NCBI GenBank assembly: GCA_028386065.3
Contig: JAKUCV010007482.1
Span: 17,800-81,799 of the forward strand
Length of the DNA stretch: 64,000 nucleotides
Source: Turnera subulata
Lineage: Eukaryota; Streptophyta; Magnoliopsida; Malpighiales; Passifloraceae
Direction: 5' to 3'
Shown here: piece by piece, positions 47,465-59,590 of the stretch
Position numbering within the stretch: the first letter of the stretch is position 1
Layout of the letters: every line of letters starts with the position of its first letter
Notes under the pieces: generated by a model
What the model was told of the DNA's origin: nothing
Seen by the model: only the letters and a program-made list of their open reading frames with translations
Database searches by the model: none
Program-made: the position numbers and the translations under genes

Positions 47465-47689
47465 AGATAGGACTTGGATCCAATAGCTTGCGTCGATTTT
47501 TGCATAAGCTGTCACTGAATATATATAAAATACTTCCGTTGTGCAATTGATGATATCCCCGTACCCGGGTGATGGATGAGTGACGTTATGCTTGCTTGGC
47601 TATTTCACTACTATGATTGTGTATGTTGTTTGTTTGCTAGGTGGCGGTCGTGTTTCTTGATAATTACAGAGTCATATCGTTTCGGTTAA

Positions 47690-48159
47690 AGTAATGATTG
47701 AAGATTGATAAAAAAAAAAGAAGAAATAATGATTGAAGAGAGTACAAATAAATATGATACTCTCTCTTTTTTTTTTCATTTCCTATGGTCACTAAAGAAA
47801 AATAAAATAATGCATATAAAATAACTTTAACTAACAAGGATTCCTCCATGCTCTATAATAATTCAAGCAGCTATAAAAGTTTTAAGCGAACAATATAATT
47901 GATATGGATAAGTATCACATACGTTGTATTTATATATAAATTAGTTACGGAAAATGCCAAACATATATTGGACGAATTGTCTTTAAGAAAAATTATTTAA
48001 ATGTAAGAAAATTTATAAATAGATCATTAAATATTTCAAGGGTAAGGACTTAATAATAACATTTATGTATTTTACTTTATACATTTTTTAGATTCTATTT
48101 TACCTTATACATTGAAAGTATTAGAAGACAAAGAATAACACTTTAAACATTAAAGATAA
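47690..48159. other. AT-rich spacer between solo LTR F and element G
   Basis: No gene, terminal repeats or RNA gene recognised. It includes short A and T runs near 47710 and 47767. Confidence 0.5.
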
Positions 48160-48164
48160 AGATC

Positions 48165-48613
48165 TGATATGGCCAAAATACTCCTAAGCCTAATAAACTT
48201 GAGCCCATGATCTAGAAAGCCTGATTGTCCGATTGAAAGAGGCCAAAGAATGACCAGCCCATCCTCATTTACCGCTTACACCCACATATACCCAAAATGG
48301 AAGCCCAATATGGGGGATCCCGTACTAGCTCAGAGGGACCCTCCCTGTGGCTTCCCCAAGGAAGCTCCACGGCAGCTCAAGGCGGGAACCTCGTGGCATC
48401 CAGCTTCCCAAGCACGGCTTGCTCAAGAAGCTATGACAACTTCTTAAATCATGGCATAAATCAAGGAACAGTGGGGCCACCAAAACTTGCCCACAAAGTA
48501 AATAATAGTGTATTTTTGACTCTATATATATTGAGTCCAACTTTTGTACAAACTAATGGCAAATTGAAGGGAATAATACAATTTTCATTTACTCTCTCAA
48601 TTTCTCCATGTCA
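48165..48613 (+). repeat. Element G 5' LTR (449 bp) with adjacent primer site
   Basis: Starts TGATATGGCCAAAATAC and ends CTCCATGTCA. The sequence right after it, CTGGCGACCACAGTGGG (48615-48631), is in primer-binding-site position. A 55-60-base direct repeat (GAGGTTC...GAGAAAT...TTTTGAGGAAAGGTGCA) follows twice at about 48630-48728. Confidence 0.92.
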
Positions 48614-49285
48614 ACTGGCGACCACAGTGGGAGCCCGGGAGGTTCGCTGCGAGAAATCCTTTTGAGGAAAGGTGCAACTGGAGCCCGAGAGGTTCCCTGC
48701 GAGAAATTCTTTTGAGGAAAGGTGCAGTCGGATTCAACCGACATCATCAATCCGAAGAACAAATCAAGTATCAATGAAACTCACTTCAAAGAGCAACAAT
48801 CAAGACATATAGAGTCATGCACGAAACCACAAACCGAATTCAACAATCCATCGAAGAAAAAGCACGCATCAACAAGTTTGATTCCATCAGCGAGTCGAGT
48901 GCATCAACGACAACAAAAAATCAAGCATGAAAACAATCAGATCTGTGAGATCCACATAATCTGAGCTTTGTATTCATACAACAAGGATTGAAAGGGAAGA
49001 TATCGGACAAGAAGAGTTGAATCTAATAACCTTGCATGGCCCAGTTGCTGCTGCAACCTCCAAACAACCACGTGTTGATTTTTTTGACCACCATGGCGTG
49101 AGGACGCGCACACTGCCGAGAAGGATAACACTATCAGAGCTGATTCAACAAAATCCACAGTATCAACAACCAATAATCAACGCAATCAAAGAAAACAACA
49201 AAGGGAAGCTACCGAGAACCAGCCAAGAAAATGGAGCCCGAGTGCTTCCCGTGGCCAGGACGTGACCTGATGACCACCGCCTTCC

Positions 49286-50513
49286 ATGGATATAGCCTCA
49301 CGGGACTGCAATCTAGGCAGATCATGGCATTACCGCACAAGTTACAACCAAAGAGGGGTAGTTTACAGCAACCAACAAGAGAGTTCGACTACTCCACACG
49401 GCGGAACTACAGTAGTAGATTTCAAACAACCGAGGAATCAGGTCGTCATCTCGCCCCTCGCGCAAGAGCTGGTCCACCGGAAGCTCCCTAAGAGGTTCAA
49501 AATCATGCAGCTTGATGCCTACCACGGCACCATGGACCCGACAAGACATGTGGCCTATGTACGGATCATATTGGAGCTACAAACCACGGACAGGGCTGTG
49601 TTTTGTAGAATAATGGCACCCACTCTTCGTGACGATGCACAGGACTGGTACAACGGGCTACCTTCAGGCTCCATCACCTCCTTCGCTGATCTAGCAGGGA
49701 AGCTGGTAGAGAGATTCCAGGCCTGTATCCCCCTAAGAGGGAGTCCGCCCTCCTTTTCAACATACTTGCAAAGTGAAGCCGAGATGCTGCGAGACTACAC
49801 CGCACGCTTCAACAAAGAAATGCTACAAGTGAAGGACCTGAATGTGGGGGTCGCCGTAGAGGCTCTCAAAAAGGGGTGGCGCCTACGAGACTTTGCAAAT
49901 TCACTTTCCAGGCTCCCGCCAGCAAACATCACGCAACTGGTGGAAAGGGCTGTCGAATACATACGACAAAAATGACATGTTTTGGGTTCTCAAAGTCGAA
50001 GGGTACCCTCAGGTACCCAAACGGAATGAAATTTTTGCTGCCGAGACCAAGAATCCCAAGAAGTCGAAAAAGGACTTCCGAGATGACCCTTTCCAACTTC
50101 TGCCCTTTTTGGCACCTCAAGTCCACATTTTGGCAGCCATCTCTGCACAAGGGGACATCGAAATACACTGTCCAAAACAGGTCAAAGTACCCACTGCGGC
50201 CAAAAATCATCCGGGGTACTACAAGTTCCATCGGGACCATGGTCACGACACGGAAGAATACATCTATCTAAAACGGGAAATAGAGCTCCTCATCAGGGCC
50301 GGACACCTAAAGGAGTTCATCCGGGAAGCAAGCAAAGGTCCAAAAAGGCCGTCGCGAGAGGCCAACCCATCCCGGGAAACCGCCGAGAGGATCCACGTCC
50401 GGGAGGGACGAAAGCTAGGAAGGTCCAGAAAGAGAAAGGCAGGAGTACTTATTGCTTGCAAGCGGACAAAACTTTTCCCTGAGCAGATTTGCTTCGAGGA
50501 AACAGACCTCTAG
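49286..50513 (+). pseudogene. Element G gag (broken)
   Basis: The capsid-like Retrotrans_gag region is seen in 49286-49975 (MDPTRHVAYVRI..., DDAQDWYNGLPSGSITSFADL, LRDYTARFNKE). A frame change near 49970 leads to a C-terminal part ending at 50513. There the lineage's single CCHC-like finger is recognisable as YYKFHRDHGHDTEEY, but both expected Cys flanking the FH...GH core are Tyr, so zinc binding is lost. An upstream ORF (49017-49265) probably belongs to the same gag N-terminus in another frame. Confidence 0.85.
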
Positions 50514-50540
50514 GGAATTAAAACACCCCACGACGACGTC

Positions 50541-53500
50541 ATGGTGGTAGAGATGACCATCGAAGGGTTTGCCATAAAAAGGGTCCTGGTAGATACCGAG
50601 AGCGTCTTCAACCTCATCCACGCTAACGTCCTGGCACAGATAAGAATAGGGGACGAGCAAATACGAAAGGAGGCTATCTTGCTATTTGGCGCTGGCCGAA
50701 AACAACTGAGCGTATGGGGAAGCATGGACCTCCTGACCACCGTAGGGGACTCATCCAGAGCTGATACCCACGTTCAGACATTTGCGGTATGCGAAACCAG
50801 TACCGCGTACGACGCCATCTTGGGACAAACTTTCCTAATAGAGTTCGAGGCGGTTCTACACCCCAAGTTGCTCACTATAGAGTTCCTGATCTCCTAAGGA
50901 GTGGCTAGGGTCCAGGGCAACCAACAACTTGCCTAAAGGATAAACGACATCAATATTGATGGAACCTTTATGGGGGCAATCGAGGAGGAAAAATAGGAGC
51001 ATCAGGTACCCAGTCCGGGAGTTCCGAAGCCCGAAGGTACCTCCAACAAACTCCTACTCTCCGCTGAACACCCCGAGTGGCTAATGCGAAAAGGAGCACA
51101 TCTTATTCCACAACAAACCGAGCAATTGCGGAATCCTCTAGGACGACATCAAAAGGAATTCGCACGGGAAGGTACCGTCATGCCGGGCCTCTCTCTAGAT
51201 GTGGCCAAACACACTCTAAATGTGGACCCAAAGCACCCTCCTGTCACGCAAAAGAAGAGAAAATTTTGCCAAAGACAAGAGCGATGCCATACGTGAGGAG
51301 GTTCATTGCCTACTCCAGGCTGGGTACATCCGGAAGGGTACCATCAGATCCCAATAGACTCGGCGGACGAAGAGAATGCGGCTCTTGTCACTGACCAAGG
51401 AACCTACTGCTATCGCATGATGCCCTTTGGGCTCAAGAATGCCGGGGCCACATGTCAATGAACAATCAATCAGCTACTTATAGGAAAAATCAGGCAAAAT
51501 GTAGAAGCCTACGTGGACGATTTGCTCGTCAAAAGACACACCTTCAAACAACCCCTCCAGGATCGGGAAGAAGTCCTAGCAATCTTGCAAGGATAACAAA
51601 TGAAGCTTAACCCGGCAAAGTGCTCCTTTGGCATCAAAGAAGCAAAAATTTTTGGGGTACCTGGTGAGCCACGACGGAACAAGAGCCAATCCTGAAGAAC
51701 TGAAGGCCATCCCAGAGATGCCCTTACCACAAAACATCAAAGAGGTGCATAGATTGGCCGGAAGGGCTATCGCCCTAAAGCGCTTCATATCCCGATCAGC
51801 GGATAAAAACCTGCCCTTCTTCAAAATTCGAAGGGGGCCTTCCAACAGCTCAAAGGGTACCCCACGTCCCCTCCATTGCTGATGAGCCCAAATGAGGGGG
51901 AAACTCTGAATCTCTGCCTAGGAATACGAACTCCATCGTAAGCTCCGTACTTGTGGGAAACAACCAATCGGGGCAAAAACCCATATAATACATCAGCCAC
52001 CTCCTGAAGGGAGCGGAGACACGTTATCCCCGCATTGAGAAAGCTGCATACGTTGTCATCCTATCGGCTTCGCAGATGAAGCCTTACTTCCCGGCACATC
52101 ACGTCAAGGTACTTACGGACCCCAATTGCGGTAGGCCCTCTATAAGCCCGTAAACTTCAGGAGAATGATCAGCTGGAGCAAAGAACCCAGTGAGTTCGGA
52201 ATCACTTACAAATTGCGAACGGCCATCAAGGCCCCGGCCCTAGCCGACTTCGTCGTCGAACGTACGTTCCAGGAAGTACCCACAGGGGAAATTACCAAGG
52301 TCTGGATACTGCATACGGATGGATCAGTAAGTACCCTCGACGCCAATACCGGAGTAATCCTCGAAAGCCCCTCGGGTACACAAGTTCTCTATGCCCTCCG
52401 ACTGAACTTCCCTGTGACCAACAACCAAGCCAAGTACGAGGCCCTAATCGCTTGGCTCAAGCTCGCTACCGAGGCTGAAATAACCACCTTCCGAATCATG
52501 TCCGACTCCCAACTAGTGGTTTCCCAGATCAACGGAACCTATGGGATAAAGGAGCCCACCTTGGGACTCTATCACGTAGAAGTCAAACGGCTCTTCTCAG
52601 GCATGGTCATCGATGGGGGCTATGTCACCCTCGAACATGTTTCGCGGGAGCAAAACCAAAAGGCAAATGCCTTACCAAAAATAGTCACCCTCCCTGACAC
52701 CGAGCTGCCCTTGGACGTACTGATCGAACAACTGGATCAACCCAGCACGGGAGGAACGGGGGAAATTTTGGCAGTCCAACAGGGTCCCACCTGGATGGAC
52801 CCTATACGACACTACCTGCAGAACGGGGACCTCTCGGCTGACCGACTGAAGGCAGCCCAACTTATCAAGCGCTCAGCCCATTTTGCGGTTGAGGGAGATC
52901 GCCTATATCGCAGGGGGCTCTCAAGTCCCTCACTCCTTTGTTTCACTGAGGAAGACAGGGAAGTTCTCCTTAAGAAGGCCCGCTAGGGGACTTGCGGTAT
53001 GCATGTGGGAGCCCGAGCTTTGGCCAAACACATACTCCGCAAAGGCTACTATTGGCCTAACATAAGTCAGGATGCGGAAAGTCTGGTCAGGACCTTCCCA
53101 GACTGCCAATTCCACGGGAACATACCCCAAAAACCACCAACCTACTTGACGGACATCTCAGCGTCGTACCCCTTCGCACAATGGGGATGGACATCGTAGG
53201 ACCGTTTTCTAAAGCCTCCGGTGGGAGGAAGCGTATCCTAGTAGCTGTGGACTCCTTCACCAAATGGGTCGAAGCCGAGGCTATGACAAAGATCACCTAC
53301 TCCAAAGTGACCATCTTTGTCCGTAAAAATATATTCTCCAGGCTCAAGGTACCCCTGACCTTCATTATTGACAACGGGACTCAGTTTGACAGTGAACAAT
53401 TTAGACGGTTCTGTGCAAGATACAAAATAGAACAGAGGTTCTCCTCCGTCAGTCTCCCCCAAACAAACGAGCAAACAGAAGTGATCAATCGTATCCTCCT

Positions 53501-54096
53501 AGATGGCATAGAAAAAAACTTGGAAAGGCCAAAGGAGCATGGCCGGATGCTCTAGAAGAGGTGTTGTGGGCTTATTGGGTCACGGAGCGGAGTACCATAG
53601 GAGAAACCCCCTACCGTCTGGTATACAGTCCAATGCAGTGACACCTATTAAGAAAATGATTGCTTCCCCGCGCCTCATCGATTTCCGACAGGATACCAAC
53701 GAGGGATTCCTCAGGGCCGAACTCGATCTCATCGAGGAAACCTGAGAAATCGCCGCTCTCAGGGCGTCACGGCACAAAATCCGAGCTGCCAAATTTCACA
53801 ACTCCCGAGTGAAGGAACAAACTTTCAAAGTAAGAGACTATGTCTTAAGGAAAGTGGAGGCAACCGCCCAAGCCTCCCAAAAGGGAAAACTCGACCCTAA
53901 ATGGGAGGGGCCCTACCGAGTGGCCCGAATCCTTCGCAAAGGAACCTATCTTCTGCCTCCCAGAATGCCTAGAAGATCGTTGAAACTCTCCTCCCTAGCG
54001 GCCAAAACAAACTCGTATGTACTGGTTAGGGTTCAGGCATATTTTGTGATCTTGGTTGATTATCTATATATTGTGGTGAAGCCTTATTTTAAATAA
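50541..54096 (+). pseudogene. Element G pol (protease, RT, RNase H, integrase; broken)
   Basis: Protease 50541-50897 has DTES where DTGS is expected, plus a DAILGQTFL flap-end motif. RT is scattered over 51080-52140, with its catalytic box YVDDLLVK at about 51511-51534. The archaeal-type RNase H at 52300-52680 shows LHTDGS, NNQAKYEALIA, MSDSQLVV and VSREQNQKANAL. Integrase starts near 52999 with HILRKGYYWP; one finger Cys is Phe (RTFPDCQ). The core gives MDIVGPF, VDSFTKWVEAEA and DNGTQFDSEQF. The tail (53809-54096) has the KLDPKWEGPYRV motif. Multiple frame changes make it non-functional. Confidence 0.9.
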
Positions 54097-54279
54097 AAGA
54101 GCCCTTTATGTTTTGAAATTCCAATTGATGTGATTTGAGTGCATTTCATGCATAGATCCCATGCATTTTAAGGAACTTGGCATTCACAATCTGTTCATAT
54201 AGTGGTTAAGTCATAGAGCATATGCATCTCATACATCAACGGGCTACCTTGATATCGAAATTCAAGAGGACGCCCATAA

Positions 54280-54795
54280 GGTTCTTCTCTCAACGGGACC
54301 TCACGAGACGGGACATCCTCTAAGGAACACCCAAGGTTGCCCCATCTCTTAACGGGGCACTTACACAGGAGGTCCATCCCTTAATAGGACCTCATCAGAT
54401 GGGACATCCTCTAAGTAACACCCAAGGCTGCCCACCTCTTAAACGGGGCACCTACACATGAAGTTCATCTCTTAACGGGACCTCACGGGACGGGACATCC
54501 TCTAAGGAACACCCAAGGCTACCCATCTCTTAACGGGGCACCTACATATGAGGTTCATCTCTTAAACGGGACCTCACGAGACGAGACATCCTCTAAGGAA
54601 CACCCAAGGCTGCCCATATTTTAACAAGGCACTAACACAGGAGGTCCATCCCTTAAAAGGACCTCATCAGATGGGACATCATCCTAAGAACACCCAAGGC
54701 TGCCCATCTCTGATTGAGGCATCTGCAAAGAAAGTCCATCTCTTAATAGGGCACCTATATAAAAGGTTTATCTCTTAAAGGAACCTCGCGCTCAC
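54280..54795 (+). repeat. 91-bp tandem array after pol of element G (about 5.5 copies)
   Basis: Units begin at about 54280, 54371, 54463, 54553, 54644 and 54734, with a shortened one at 54765. Each carries CATCTCTTAACGGGACCTCA, GGGACATCCTCTAAGGAACA and CCCAAGGCTGCCCATC. Tat-lineage elements commonly carry tandem arrays between pol and the 3' LTR. Confidence 0.88.
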
Positions 54796-55618
54796 AGAAG
54801 GCCCAAGCAAGGGTTCATCTTCCGACAGGATCCCATACCCAGAAAGGGTACTTACAGCTGCGAGAAGGTGCAAACTCACTACCACCCTAAAGGACCTCAC
54901 GTGGGAACAAACACCTCCAGGAAAGGTGTCAGCAAAGCCAGGACATCATAAGACCCTGCAAGAGAACATTTTCAGTCCCTTCAGAGGACCCAATGCAATA
55001 AACCCAAGAGAGGGTACTTGCCACAGGATCTCTAGTAGATCCTGCAAAATAGCCTCTATGTCTAATCAAGGGACAAAGGCAACAAACCCCGAAGGGGATA
55101 CCTGCAGAAATCAAGAATCCTACACAACATAGTCCCCAAGAGGACCAAAGCCTCTCAACAATAGGACAAGGGGGCTACCTTAACGACATGCTCCGAATGA
55201 AAACACATCTTATGCAAAAAAACAATAGGGAACCTTAATCATCAAAAGGTACCTCAATGACAAGGAACGCTCGTAGAAGGTTCCACCCAAACAAAGGGTC
55301 AACTAAACTACTTCGAGCCTATCAGGCACGCCTACCAATTCAACTTACATAAACGAGTTCTCAAATATCTTCATGCATGGAAAAAAATGCATAATGAAGC
55401 AACAGTAGCTACCATCGTAAGATAGAGGCAAGAGTTGCCCAATACATATCATGCGGGAGCCCGCAACAGTCCTACACAAAAGGATTACATGCTAGCTAAT
55501 TATCCTGGCCTATCATAAGATACAACAACAGGCGGGGGAAGTCCTGAACCTTGATAAGAAAGATCTATGATGTTACAAAACACAAAAGAGGGTCCAGATA
55601 AATAGGCCCAAGGAGTCA

Positions 55619-56520
55619 CTAAGCTTCACCCTCCTCCATAGAGGTCCCACTTGGTCCGGCACCATCCGCAGAAGCTGGGAGTTGATTCTCACTCGCCGGT
55701 ACCTCCGGTCCATCAAAAGTTGGGTTAGCCGGAAGCTCCTTCGTGTCATCAACGATCTGCTCCTCTCCATAATCAGGGCCCGGAGTAGCAGATATGAAGG
55801 AGGCATCCGCACCAGGTACCTAGCCAGAACCCCCTTGCGATGTTTCTCTGCCAATTTACCCAAACAATCTTGGGTCAGCTCCACAGTAGCATCCACTTGC
55901 ACTTTTAGAGCGATAATCTCCTCCTCCACAGCAGCATTCTTCTTCCTCTCTTTTTCCAAATCTTGGCGAAGGAACTGAGGGTTCCCCACCTTGACAAAGT
56001 CCATATAGAGGGAGAAGTACTTGTCAAATTGAGCCCTATAGCGGTCCCTTTCCTCCTGCAACTCCGCAATCTTCTGCTCCGATTCTTCGTTTTCACGAAT
56101 AAAGATGGCGACGCGATGACACCAAATTTAGAGCTTGAGGAACGACTGGAAATCGCAAAACCCAGTAAGATATCCACCAGGGAAAACAAAAACAACAAGT
56201 AGTAAACACAACTACGAATGGGCAGGGTACCTTCCAAGACCTAGAGGCTTGCGCCACCTTGGCCTTCCTCAGGTCTTCCTCCCTAAAGCTCTCCATGGAG
56301 GATGATCCATCCAGGTACCTGTTCACCACTTTGTTCATTGCATGGTACCCACTTCGAGAGTCGAATGGGTCACATAAAATGTCACAAAGAGCCGAGAGCT
56401 CCAACTCTCTTATCCTCACACAAAAAATCAAAGGCCAAAAGGTAATGACGAGGGAGGACGACGAGGCGCCGAATCTTCCATTCGGCTGCATTACTTGGCC
56501 GCCTTGAATTGCGGGCCCAA
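55619..56520 (-). pseudogene. Antisense ORF of element G (spliced, coiled-coil, acidic tail; broken)
   Basis: Minus-strand exon 1 (about 56520-56229) contains KIRRLVVLPRHYLLAFDFL and DPFDSRSGYHAMNKVVNRYL. A donor-like AAG|GTACCC at 56228 and an acceptor-like TTTCCAG|TCG at 56148-56147 would remove an 80-base intron and keep one frame into RENEESEQKIAELQEERDRY and VEEEIIALKVQVDATVELTQ, a coiled coil. One TAA follows the acceptor. A frame change near 55815 leads to an acidic tail (PDYGEEQIVDDTKELP, TSMEEGEA) ending at 55619. Antisense ORFs between pol and the 3' LTR are reported in Tat-type elements; their function is not established. Confidence 0.65.
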
Positions 56521-57089
56521 CCCGTGCACCGAGGACCCCCAGGAAAGAACAAGTGGGTACGCACTTGTTGTACGCACTTGATATAGGTTAAAATACCTAG
56601 CCCAAACAAAAGCCATCATGGGCCAACACATCAAGCCCGATCCAAGGCCTTCCAAGCCAAACCAGCAGGCCCCCACATTATCCATGCACTCCATAGACCA
56701 GAAGACAACTCAAGGGCCCAACAAGTCACTCAAAACTTGAGCCCTACTCAACAGCCAGCTGCGGACCCTGTTCACAAACGGCCGCGTAGTACCCTCTGGA
56801 AAATCAGGGTCCCGGTTTCCTGCCCCAAAATCCAGGACTTGGCGGCCAAGGATCCCCTAAGTCCTTGCTGCCCAAGTCTGGTTCCAGCTTCTTCAGCACC
56901 CTCTAAACCTTCTTTACACTGCACTCTTTTCTCCTTCATCAGGTTTTTATCCCATTGGGTTTTTCCTGATAAAGTTTTTAACGAGGCAGTCTTCCTTAAA
57001 GCCTATTCCACAAATACGGTGACATCCAAAGGGCCATAGATATTTAAATGCCCGAACTTGTACCAAGTTCAACCATTTAGGGGGCTAAG

Positions 57090-57539
57090 TGATATGGCCA
57101 AAATACTCCTAAGCCTAATAAACTTAAGCCCATGATCTAGAAAGCCTGATTGTCCGATTGAAAGAGGCCAAAGAATGACCAGCCCATCCTCATTTACCGC
57201 TTACACCCACATATGCCCAAAATGGAAGCCCAATATGGGGGATCCCGTACTAGCTCGGAGGGACCCTCCCTTGTGGCTTCCCCAAGGAAGCTCCACGGCA
57301 GCTCAAGGCGGGAACCTCGCCGCATCCAGCTTCCCAAGCACGGCTTGCTCAAGAAGCTATGACAACTCCTTAAATCATGGCATAAATCAAGGAACAATGG
57401 GGCCACCAAAACTTGCCCATAAAGTAAATAATAGTGTATTTTTGACTCTATATATATTGAGTCCAACTTATATACAAAATAATGGTAAATTGAAGGGAAT
57501 AATACAATTTTCATTTACTCTCTCAATTTCTCCATGTCA
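57090..57539 (+). repeat. Element G 3' LTR (450 bp)
   Basis: Follows the polypurine tract at 57077-57089 and matches the 5' LTR with few differences by eye, including CTTAAGCC for CTTGAGCC and one inserted base near 57270. Confidence 0.92.
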
Positions 57540-57544
57540 AGATC

Positions 57545-58978
57545 TATGTAAAGTTATGAGACTAAGGAATTGTAATTTAAGAGCTAAATTATTTCTAAAA
57601 ATATTTTAAAATAAAATGTTGCGTTACATTGTTATGTCTTTGATTATACACTATATAAATCACTATTTGTGAGAAAATTATTCTAATCACTAAAAACATA
57701 ATACTCGTTAATTATGAGAATTTATTTTTTTTAAAAAACTAATTATGTGATTTTTTTTTTTAACTAATGAGCTTGTTGTTTATTGGCACTTGGAGACTCA
57801 CTTTCCTATCTATTTTTTTTCCAGAACATGACAGGATAAGGATATGCCACGGAGGCACCAAAAGGTGATCACGCGAAATAATGTAAATACAAGCATCAAG
57901 TGGTTGATAGTAGTACTTATTAAATTGGACATCAAAATTCAAACATAGTATAATCATTTTTTTCTTCATAGAAAAAAATGAAGAAAAAGTAGTGGAAAGA
58001 GTAAATGAGAGGGTACACTAAATTCATTAAATTCGTCAATAAGAAAAAGGTCATTAATCCGGGAAGCAATAAGAGTAGGTGTTTGCCCGTGACCTCTATA
58101 ATTACCACTTCCCTAACTTACTACCGGGAACGAGAATTTAATTATGGAGATTTGCCAAATTTGATTAATTATAAACACTTTATTTATAAAATATTTTTAA
58201 GGGTTCATTCCTTTTATTTTTAAAATTTATTTATTTATTCAATTTATTTTAGGGGTTTTCTTTCTGTCTCTTAGAATTTATATTTTTCCTAGTTTATCTT
58301 GTATTATTTAAGAAATAAATCCACACATTTAATATATATACTCACATCACAACCAATCAAACTTGGGGGAATCCGTTTCTATAAAAGTTTCTCCCAACCA
58401 GAAAACTCTTAATAGGGCAAATTACCAACTCATGATTACACATATTATTGGACCAAAATGAGAAAGCTTTAATTAACATAATAATAAAACGTATCATATA
58501 ATCTCTCCCTCCCCAACACAAAACGGGCCTTCTATTTCTTCTTAGATATCCTCCTGCTTCTGGCTTCTAGACATTTTTCGTTTTCTTACCATTTCCACCC
58601 TGTCAAGAGACTTGCTAACAAAATCTCGCAAACACACACTTGGAAGAAAAAACACCTTAGATTATAGAAACAGAGGAAGTGGGCATCATCTTTGGTCCTA
58701 AGTCATCATCATCAACAATCAACAACCTCTCTCTAGATCCGAGTTTGAACCTGAAATCGACTGCCCAACTTACCATTTCATCAATTCTCTTCATTTCTGT
58801 TTCTTATCTTTGACTTTGCTGAAATCGTTGGATCAGTTTATATTGAATGGTAAAGTGAAGTGGGTTATGGATTGTTTGGTTAGTTGAGCTTAGTTCAGTG
58901 GTCTAAAGCTGAGAAGAGACTCATCATTGAAACCCATGTCTGGAAATTCGACTCAGTTCATGGTTCGGTTATTGGCAG
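57545..58978 (+). promoter_or_regulatory. GH43 upstream region and first (non-coding) exon
   Basis: AT-rich to about 58480, then a CT-rich leader-like stretch. TCTATAAAAG at about 58378 could be a TATA box. The leader exon appears to end at 58978 (TTGGCAG|GTAAGT), with intron 58979-59583 closing at CTAATTGCAG. No other gene is seen between element G and this leader. Confidence 0.45.
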
Positions 58979-59590
58979 GTAAGTTCTATTTGATTGTAGC
59001 CTCCATGTTCTTCTTATTTGGTTGCTCTTGCTTTTGGTGTGCAGCAGTATTTTAGAGTTATTTTTGGCTCAACTGAGGCTTTATACTATGTTCTACAGTT
59101 TTGGCCGATTGCTAAGTTTGGTCTTTTCTGTTGATTTCCTCTGTTGGATTGGATGATTTTTTATGACTTCTATGGGAAATGAACCTCCTTTGTAGCTTCT
59201 GATGCTTGATGAGTGAAGTAATAATTTTTCTGGTTTTAGTTCCATCATACTATGGTACACGATGATCTTGATGGCCAAAAATTGCATAAAATATTAGTTT
59301 CTAATGACAAATAGGTTGGCAATTGATTGCCGGTGACCGATTAGTTGGGGAACCAATCTGTCGCTTCTTAAATGAGTTGCAACCATATTCGAGAATACTC
59401 ATGGCCAATTTGGTTTAAAACTTAAAATTATTCTTTTGTCTCTAGCCTTGTCTGAGCGTTCATTCTGTTTTCTATCTTAATAAAATTGATAAGTTTTTCC
59501 CTTTTAAACTTAGATAAGATTGGTTGTGACTTATGTTTGGTTGGGTTTGTTGAATCTGCACTGTTGCATTTTCCTAATTGCAGCATTGTC

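Larger units (their letters stand above)
34020..47684 (+). mobile_element. Solo LTR F (Tekay-type, net about 2.53 kb), split by three nested insertions; TSD GTTAA
   Basis: Segments 34020-34169, 36226-36451, 42105-44040 and 47465-47684 join into one LTR once nested units I, H(+E) and J and one copy of each TSD are removed. It starts TGTATCAAGGCG and ends ATATCGTTTCG (the expected final CA has become CG). GTTAA flanks it at 34015-34019 and 47685-47689. The order of parts (CGATAAACCGAATC near the start, proline-rich GC segment about 42190-42500, TTGGTCTCACCCCTCACA near 43965, GGATCC near 47477) follows LTR K. No internal region remains. Confidence 0.83.
48165..57539 (+). mobile_element. Element G: full-length Tat-lineage Ty3/gypsy retrotransposon, decayed; TSD AGATC
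   Basis: Direct LTRs at 48165-48613 and 57090-57539 (449 and 450 bp), flanked by AGATC at 48160-48164 and 57540-57544. Order is LTR, primer site, gag, protease, RT, archaeal-type RNase H, integrase, a long post-pol region with a tandem array and antisense ORF, then the polypurine tract TTTAGGGGGCTAAG and LTR. Post-pol extra sequence and this RNase H type are characteristic of Tat elements. Frames are broken repeatedly. Confidence 0.92.

Noticed and set aside
54280..54795. Regular array considered as a CRISPR or protein repeat
   Set aside because: Contiguous 91-bp units with no unique spacers and no open frame through the array; 91 is not a multiple of three.
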